Positions 1 through 64,000 of a DNA stretch of 64,000 bases are shown piece by piece. The first letter of the stretch is position 1. Every line of letters starts with the position of its first letter. The DNA is from Parus major (Eukaryota > Chordata > Aves > Passeriformes > Paridae), in the NCBI RefSeq assembly GCF_001522545.3, contig NC_031799.1:31150896-31214895 (forward strand), written 5' to 3'. The notes below the pieces were generated by a model, which saw only the letters and a program-made list of their open reading frames with translations, did no database searches and had not been told where the DNA came from. A program made the translations under genes and the position numbers.

Positions 1-850
1 TACAATTTAGTTCATATTTTGTTGCCCTGTTCACTTTTGTGTGGAGCAACTGATTATTACAGCCATTCATACACAGTTCTATTAATTTGAAAAGCAACTT
101 ATATCAAATAATGTGAACACTGAGTTTCAGCTCCTGAAATCCTTTGAGTTGTCTACTTTGAAGTAATAATATTTGATTGCAAGATTATTAAACTAGTTAA
201 TTTAACATGTATTTTTATATTAATTTTTCACTCCCTACATAAAAGCTTGTTTTGATTATTTTGGTATTACTAGTGATGCTCAGAGGCAACTCCTGTTACC
301 TGCCAAGTAGATTTTCTTTAGGCTGAAAAAATAATGGAAATAACAAGAGTATTTTAAAGGACTAGATCTTTAGTTTGTATTTTATTTGTAATTAGTTTGT
401 ATGTAATTTAGATGCATATATTTTTAAAAACAAAGTCTGAGTGAGACTTATTATTTTTTTCCACATTTATGCATTTGTGACACTGATGTTTTTAAGACAG
501 CAATCCATGTTAAAAAATGAGCCTTACTGAAGAGACAAACAGAAACTTGTTAGTCATTTTAATATATAGTATTGGAATGATGTTTTTAAGCATCCTGGAA
601 GTTTATTAATCAAAATAATGAAAAATAATTAAAAGCATGCTTAAATCAACCAAGGGAAATTCAAAGTTCATATCCGATTGAGTTACTCCTTCTACATCTC
701 TCATAGTTTTGCATAATAAGTTACAGTTGGTGTAGTTTTAGGTAAGAGAATGTATAGAGCTTTGGACCCACTTTCTGATAATTGAAATAGAGGAGCATTA
801 AAACTTAAAAAGAATGCTTATGTTTTTTTTAAAACAACAATATTTTGCAG
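1..850 (+). other. CCDC171 intron (3' part)
   Basis: AT-rich intronic sequence leading to the acceptor at 849-850. I see no exon, RNA gene or recognisable mobile element here. Confidence 0.6.
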
Positions 851-58850
<58,000 letters not shown>

Positions 58851-58932
58851 AAACATATATTTATATGTTATATAATATATATAACATATATATATATTCC
58901 AATATATATTAATATAAATATATATTGGAAAA
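58851..58932. repeat. AT microsatellite with perfect 12-bp inverted repeat
   Basis: TATA-type dinucleotide runs. Inside them CCAATATATATT (58899-58910) is the exact reverse complement of AATATATATTGG (58917-58928), separated by a 6-base loop. Confidence 0.85.
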
Positions 58933-58968
58933 ATAAAACAGCTTAACTACAGGGATCACTGCCCCACA

Positions 58969-59305
58969 GAGTCACAGAATGGGTTGGGGTGGAAGGGACC
59001 ACAGTGGGTCATCTGGTCCAACTCCTCAAATCAAGGGGATTGTCCTAGAGCACATTGCACAGAATTCTGTCTAGATTCTGTGGACAACCAGAATATCCCC
59101 ACTAAGGGAGACTACCACCTCTTTGGGCAATCTGTGCCAGTGCTTGGTCACAGCATGGAAACGAAGTTCATCTTCTTGTTGAGATGGAAGTTCCTGTGTG
59201 TCAGTTTGTGCCCACTGGCTCTTCTCGTATTGCTTGGCACCACTGAGCAGAACCTGAATCCATCCACTCACAGCCTTCCTTTAGATACTTGTAGAAACTG
59301 ATGAG
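58969..59305 (-). mobile_element. CR1 (outer copy), 3' end
   Basis: It carries the CR1 3' terminus in reverse complement (GAGTCACAGAATGGGTTGG, GGTCATCTGGTCCAACTCC) and C-terminal ORF2 remnants (FHAVTKHWHRLPKEVV on the minus strand). It breaks off at ACTGATGAG. The same element resumes at 60365, which shows that the CR1 at 59306-60364 was inserted into it. Confidence 0.88.
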
Positions 59306-60364
59306 AGTCACAGAATCACCAAATTGTTAGGTTTGGAAGGGACCTTTGGAGGTCTAGTCCAACCCCCCTGCCAAGGCAAAGTCACCTAGAGCAGGTTACA
59401 CAGGAATGCATCTAGGAGGTTTTTGAGAGGGAGACTCCATGATCTCCCTGGGTAGCCTGTTCCAGTACTCTGCTACCCTCAGTGTAAGGAAGTTTTTCCT
59501 CAGGTTGAGGTAGAACTTCTTGTCCTTTAGTTTTGGCCATTGCTCCTCATCCAACATCAGTGTTGGGCACCACCAAAAAATGTCTGGCACCATCCTCCTG
59601 ACACCCACCTTTGGGATGTTTCTATGCATTGATGAGATCCCCTCTCAGTCTTCCCCAGACCAAACAGGCCCAGCTCCCAGAGTCTCTCCTCACAAGAGAG
59701 AAGCTCCAGACCCCTGACCATCCTTGTGGCTTTCCACTGGACCCTCTCCAGCAGCTCCTTGTCTCTCTTGTGCTGAGGAGCCCAGAACTGGACACAGCAC
59801 TCCAGGTGTGGCCTCACTGGGGCTGAGCAGACGGGGAGAGTCACCTCCCTTGACCTGCTGGCCACACTCTGCACCCCAGGATACCACTGGCCCTCCTGGC
59901 CACAGGGGCACTGATGGCTCATGGACAAGTTGTGATCCACCAGGAGTCCCAGGTCCTTCTCCACAGAGCTGCTCTGCAGGAGGTCAGCCCCAGCCTGTGC
60001 TGGCACTTGGGGCTGTTCCTCCCCAGGAGCAGGACCTGACACTTGCCCTTGTTGAGCCTCATTAGGTTTCTCTCTGCCCAACCCTCCAGCTGATCAAGGT
60101 CCCAGGGAATGGCAGCAGAGCCTTCAGGTGGATCAGCCACTGCCCCCAGTTTAGCGTCACCAGCAAACCTGCCAAGGATGCATTTGATCCCCATTGATAA
60201 CAAATTCAGTGAGATTGGACCCTTGGGAGCACCACTTACAGGCCTCTAGCTGGATTCTAGTCTACTGATCACAACCCACTAAGCTCTGCAATTGTCAGGG
60301 TCCATTCAACTAACCCACATTTCCTGAGCTTACCTGCAAAGATGTTGTGGGAGACAATATATAT
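59306..60364 (-). mobile_element. Younger CR1 inserted into an older CR1
   Basis: It starts with its own CR1 3' end (AGTCACAGAATCACC, TTTGGAAGGGACCTTTGG, AGTCCAACCCCCCTGCC). On the minus strand it reads ORF2 C-terminal sequence (APVRPHLECCVQFWAPQ, GLELLSCEERLWELGLF) back to a catalytic box at about 60156-60167. There FADD has become FAGD (RFAGDAKLGAVADPPEG). Two or three overlapping frames remain, fewer breaks than in the host copy. It is 5'-truncated, and the left and right flanks share ATGAG (59301-59305 and 60365-60369). Confidence 0.87.
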
Positions 60365-62990
60365 ATGAGATCCCCTCTCAGTCATTTCTAATTAAGGCTT
60401 AATAGGTCCACCTCCCTCATTCTATTGTAAGAAAGATATTTCAGCCCCTTTGTCACCCTCTACTGGACCTGTGCCAGAACCTCCATGTCTCTCTTGTAAG
60501 GAGCCCAGGATAGAGAAAGCACTCTAGATGTAGCCTCACTAAGGCTGAGTAGAGGGGCAGGATGTTGTCCTTGACATGTTTGGCCACATTTAATTCCAGA
60601 TACATCTTGACCTTTCTTGTCTCATTTCCTCTGAAGAAGGAAATGAAATGAACCTCTCTATCTTCATTCCAAGTGGCCTGACCCTGTTTCCATCTCCTAT
60701 GTATTTCCTGCCTGGTTAGTGACAGTTCTTCATTTGATCATGCAATTCTGTTACCCGCTTTGGCTGACTTCTTGCGCATCGGGATTTATTGCTTTTGAGC
60801 TTGGAGGAGCTTATCCTTGAATATCAACCAACTGTCTTGCACCCTTCTCTGCAGGGGCTCTTCCTGTGGGATTCTTCCACAAAGATCCCCAAAGAGACTA
60901 AAGTTAGCTCTCCTGAAGTCTGTGGTGCTGCCCTGCTTCCTCCTCCCCTGATGCTGAAGCCCAAACTTCACATCTCCAACAAGGCCTTCCCTGTTGGTAT
61001 GAGGTCAAGCAGCACAATATTCCTTGTGAGATCCTCTACTACCTGTGACAGGAAGTTGTCATGACTGCTTTTCAAGAACCTTCTAGGCTGTTTGTGTTTC
61101 ATGGTGCTGGTTCTGCAGCAGATGTCACGGTAGTAAAAATCCCCTGCAAGAACCAGTGTCTGTGACTCTGAGGCTGCTTTATGCTGCCTGTAGAAAATGT
61201 CATCCATTTTCTCCTGCTCTTCAGATGGTCTGTAGCAAACACCCACAAATGTTATCCCTACTGATCTGGCTTTTTATCCTGACCCATAAGCTCTTGACTC
61301 ACTCATCATCTACCCCAACACAGAGATCTATACATTCCAGGTGTTGCCTCAAGAGAGTAACTCCACCACCTTGCCTTCTTGGTCTGCCTCTCCTAAATAG
61401 TGTTTCCTTTATTACAGCATCCTGGTCATGTCTCGCACCACATCTCTAATTCCAAAGGTCAGAGTCCTTTTACTGCACACAAGATCCCTAGTTCCTCCTG
61501 TTTGTTCCCCATTCTGTGTGCATAGGTGTACATGCACTTCATGGAAGTATTTGGTTGTGTCAAAATCCCAGGGGAGGTGCATAATCTGTCTTCTGGTTAT
61601 GTCTTTGAATGCTTATACAATCTGGAGGCATTCTTTCTTTTTGGGAGGCAAAGCCTCCTTTTGCTTCTTGGCTGGTCACTGTATTTCTCCCCTTCCCACA
61701 CCTTTTCTCTGTCAAGCCTGTCCCTATCCCTGTCCCTCCTTAAATCTAGTTTAAAGCTCTTTCAGTGAACCCTTCTAAGATCCTTTTCCCTCTTTGAGAC
61801 AGGAGGATCTCACTTGTTGTCAGCAGACTCAGTGTCATATAAACTGACCCATGATCAAACCCCCACAAATTTTGATGGTAACACCACTCTTGAAGCAATG
61901 TTTTCCTCTGTGGGATATTCCTGTGTTCTTCCCCATCACTCCCTGCAGCTGGATGGACAGAAGAGAACACAGTTTGTGCTTCAGATACCTTGACCAGTTA
62001 TCCCAAGGTCCTGAGATCCCTCTTGATAACTCACAGTCTTTTTATTGGGATTTTGCTGCTACCCCCCTGGTAAACAGATAAAGGGTAGTGATCAGTTGAC
62101 TGTACCACTGGGAAGTTTCTTGGTAATGTCTCTTATCTGGGCTGCATTGAGGCGACATACTTCTTTATAGGTTAATTCTGGTCAGCATATTGGGCTTTCC
62201 ATTTATCTAAAATGGGAGTCACCAATTACTACTACCATTCTTTTTTTTTTAATTGATGTAGGGGGTAGACTGCCCTGTCCTAGACAATTGGTCCAGCCTA
62301 GATGGACTTTCATCCACATTCTCATTTCCCTGATTCTGAGATTCCAGGGCTCCACACCTGTTGTATAAGGGCACCTAGGAAGTTGAAGCAGTTTGGGAGG
62401 GGACTCACCTACCCCTGCAAGGAGAAACCTGTTTCCACTCACCTGTCTCTAAGGTCCCCTGCTGCTTGGTGGTGAGAGGGTGGAGTATCCATTGTTTCAT
62501 GTGAAGTGGACAGTAGGTGCATTTGTCTGTGGTGTAGTAGAGTGTGGCTCCACCACTCAGTCTCTTCTTCAGACTCCCTAATACTTCTTAGTCTTTCTAC
62601 TTTGTCTCTCAGCTCCAGCATTAGGCTTTGTAAGTCATCTGCCTGATCACAACTCACACAGCTCTTGTCTCTGCTGCCCTGAGAGCAGTGCCAGGCTCTG
62701 TCATTCCCTGCAGCCTGACCTCAACTTTTGCATGGTTTCATGGGCACTCATCTGGGTTGCCCCATCCTTTCTGGTGTGCACAGAGGAAGTAACTTTCATC
62801 CAAACAAATGCCACACCTGAGCTCTATCACTGAGTGAAGATCACCAACTGAGCTGAGTGCTTGAGTTGGCAGGGCCTCGGTTTGCCCTGCCTGTGCAAAC
62901 AGTGGCATAGTGCCCTGGCTCATGGCACATGGCTCATGCCCTATTTGCCCTCTCTGTTAATCACATTTCTGCTTGCTCATCCTCCCTGGG
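60365..62990 (-). mobile_element. CR1 (outer copy), remainder: C-terminal RT, endonuclease and ORF1 remnants
   Basis: Continues the outer CR1. From 60365 to about 60610 it holds the C-terminal ORF2 region. From about 60786 to 61246, minus-strand frames give the apurinic endonuclease domain: GVCYRPSEEQEKMDDIFY, LVLAGDFYYRDICCR (the GDFN box reads GDFY), VEDLTRNIVLLDLI, then DFRRANFSLFGDL. From about 62203 to 62923, minus-strand frames resemble CR1 ORF1: LELRDKVERLRSIRESEEE, a coiled coil, and RMVVVIGDSHFR, like the GDS motif of the ORF1 esterase-like domain. The central reverse transcriptase is missing between about 60610 and 60786. The stretch 61450-62150 is less certain. Non-functional. Confidence 0.75.
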
Positions 62991-64000
62991 GGCAGCTTTA
63001 GTACATGTGGGGGAGGGCTCTATTCCTTCTACTGCCATCTATGCTCAGAACTCCAAAAGAAAAACGTTTTAAAGTCTCTGTGTCATTATATTTCTAGTTT
63101 TCAGTCCTGTTTCCATGCCAAAATAAAGGGTAAGGGTGTAGTAAGGAGTAGAATAAAATAGTTCTGCTAGTAGTGACTGATTTTTTGTTAACACTACTTG
63201 GAATTCATGAAGCTCTGCAACCCAGTGAGGTGCCTCTCAAAGCTCAAACACCAAAGGAAGCCAGCTTGCCAATGTTTAGGAAGAAAAGTCCGTGTCTCTT
63301 TCAGGAACTGTGCTTTTAAGCTTTAAAGAAAACTCTAGAAACAGTGTCTGACACAGAGAAAGCAATTATTAGCCAGTAAAAGAAAGATCTATTGTCTTGC
63401 AAAACTTGCGTTTCTGCAGTTAGAGGGTTTCTTATTTACTTTTGCATATTACCCTATCACAAAAAGTATAAAAAAGCGCTTCAATTAGCAAGAGCACTGA
63501 ATGTTGGTATTGCTGTCCAACAACCCTGTAGGGATCAGTGTTTGTTTACTTAGATATTGGCCTTTGACCTGTGATGGCTAGAAACCATAGGTTGTTTTCT
63601 AAATTTGGCTTACCTTTTCAGTTCCTTCCAGTCATGCTATCAGGGTTTTTATCTATAAAAATCAAACACCGTAAATAATGCAGTAGCACTGAAAGTATTG
63701 TCCATGTTCATACTTTATTTCAGCATAGTAAAGTGACATATGTGGACTGTAAATTGCATTTTGAAATTAAATCTTTTAGTGGCCTACTCTATTTTTGTAT
63801 CACTTGAAGTATTTTAATAGCATTACAAATTATTTCCCTTCCAAAGAAATTATAAAATATTTATTTAGTCAAAGACATTTTGATCTGACTAGGGTACATC
63901 TCTATAGAGGCGTGGGATCTCCTATTTTCATTTTAGGGATAGCTGTGTATATTTTTTGCCCTTTTATACTTGCATAATGGAGAAGGGAAAAGAAATTAGG
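62991..64000 (+). other. CCDC171 intron continuing beyond the window
   Basis: AT-rich sequence after the long CR1. No further CCDC171 exon or other feature is recognised to the window end. Confidence 0.5.

Overview
The window is vertebrate nuclear DNA from a bird, probably a songbird. It is AT-rich, has split genes with GT-AG introns, and its dispersed repeats are dominated by CR1 LINEs and avian endogenous-retrovirus LTRs. There are no operons, CRISPR arrays or prokaryotic features. The songbird suggestion rests on remembered similarity of the LTRs to passerine families.

The only protein-coding gene I can support is CCDC171 (coiled-coil domain containing 171), on the + strand and open at both ends. 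Thirteen exons between 851 and 55537 join without a frame break into 1,885 nt (628 whole codons). Together they encode the N-terminal to central coiled-coil part of the protein. The first exon(s) lie upstream of base 1 and the C-terminal exons lie beyond base 64000. One extra in-phase candidate exon (51211-51291) and one apparently missing exon (between 5337 and 10037) are noted. In mammals the gene is on human 9p, which corresponds to the avian Z chromosome. A Z-linked origin is therefore likely, but this is inference from synteny.

Layout by region. 1-10183: four exons separated by repeat-poor introns. 10184-23005: a 12.8-kb intron with three CR1 or LTR insertions, a perfect 63-bp tandem duplication, simple repeats, and a 265-bp assembly gap inside a CR1. 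23006-31640: three exons, and an intron with a 76-bp diverged tandem duplication, a long ancient CR1 and a solo LTR. 31641-46786: two exons, two CR1 copies, simple repeats and a well-preserved 1.1-kb solo LTR. 46787-55537: five exons and a possible further LTR-like insert. 55538-64000: the start of the next intron, ending in a 4-kb minus-strand CR1. That CR1 keeps recognisable ORF1 and endonuclease remnants, has lost most of its reverse transcriptase, and is itself interrupted by a younger CR1.

I found no evidence of a previously undescribed system. The items most worth checking are the candidate exon at 51211, the missing exon after 5337, the nested CR1, and the perfect 63-bp duplication.
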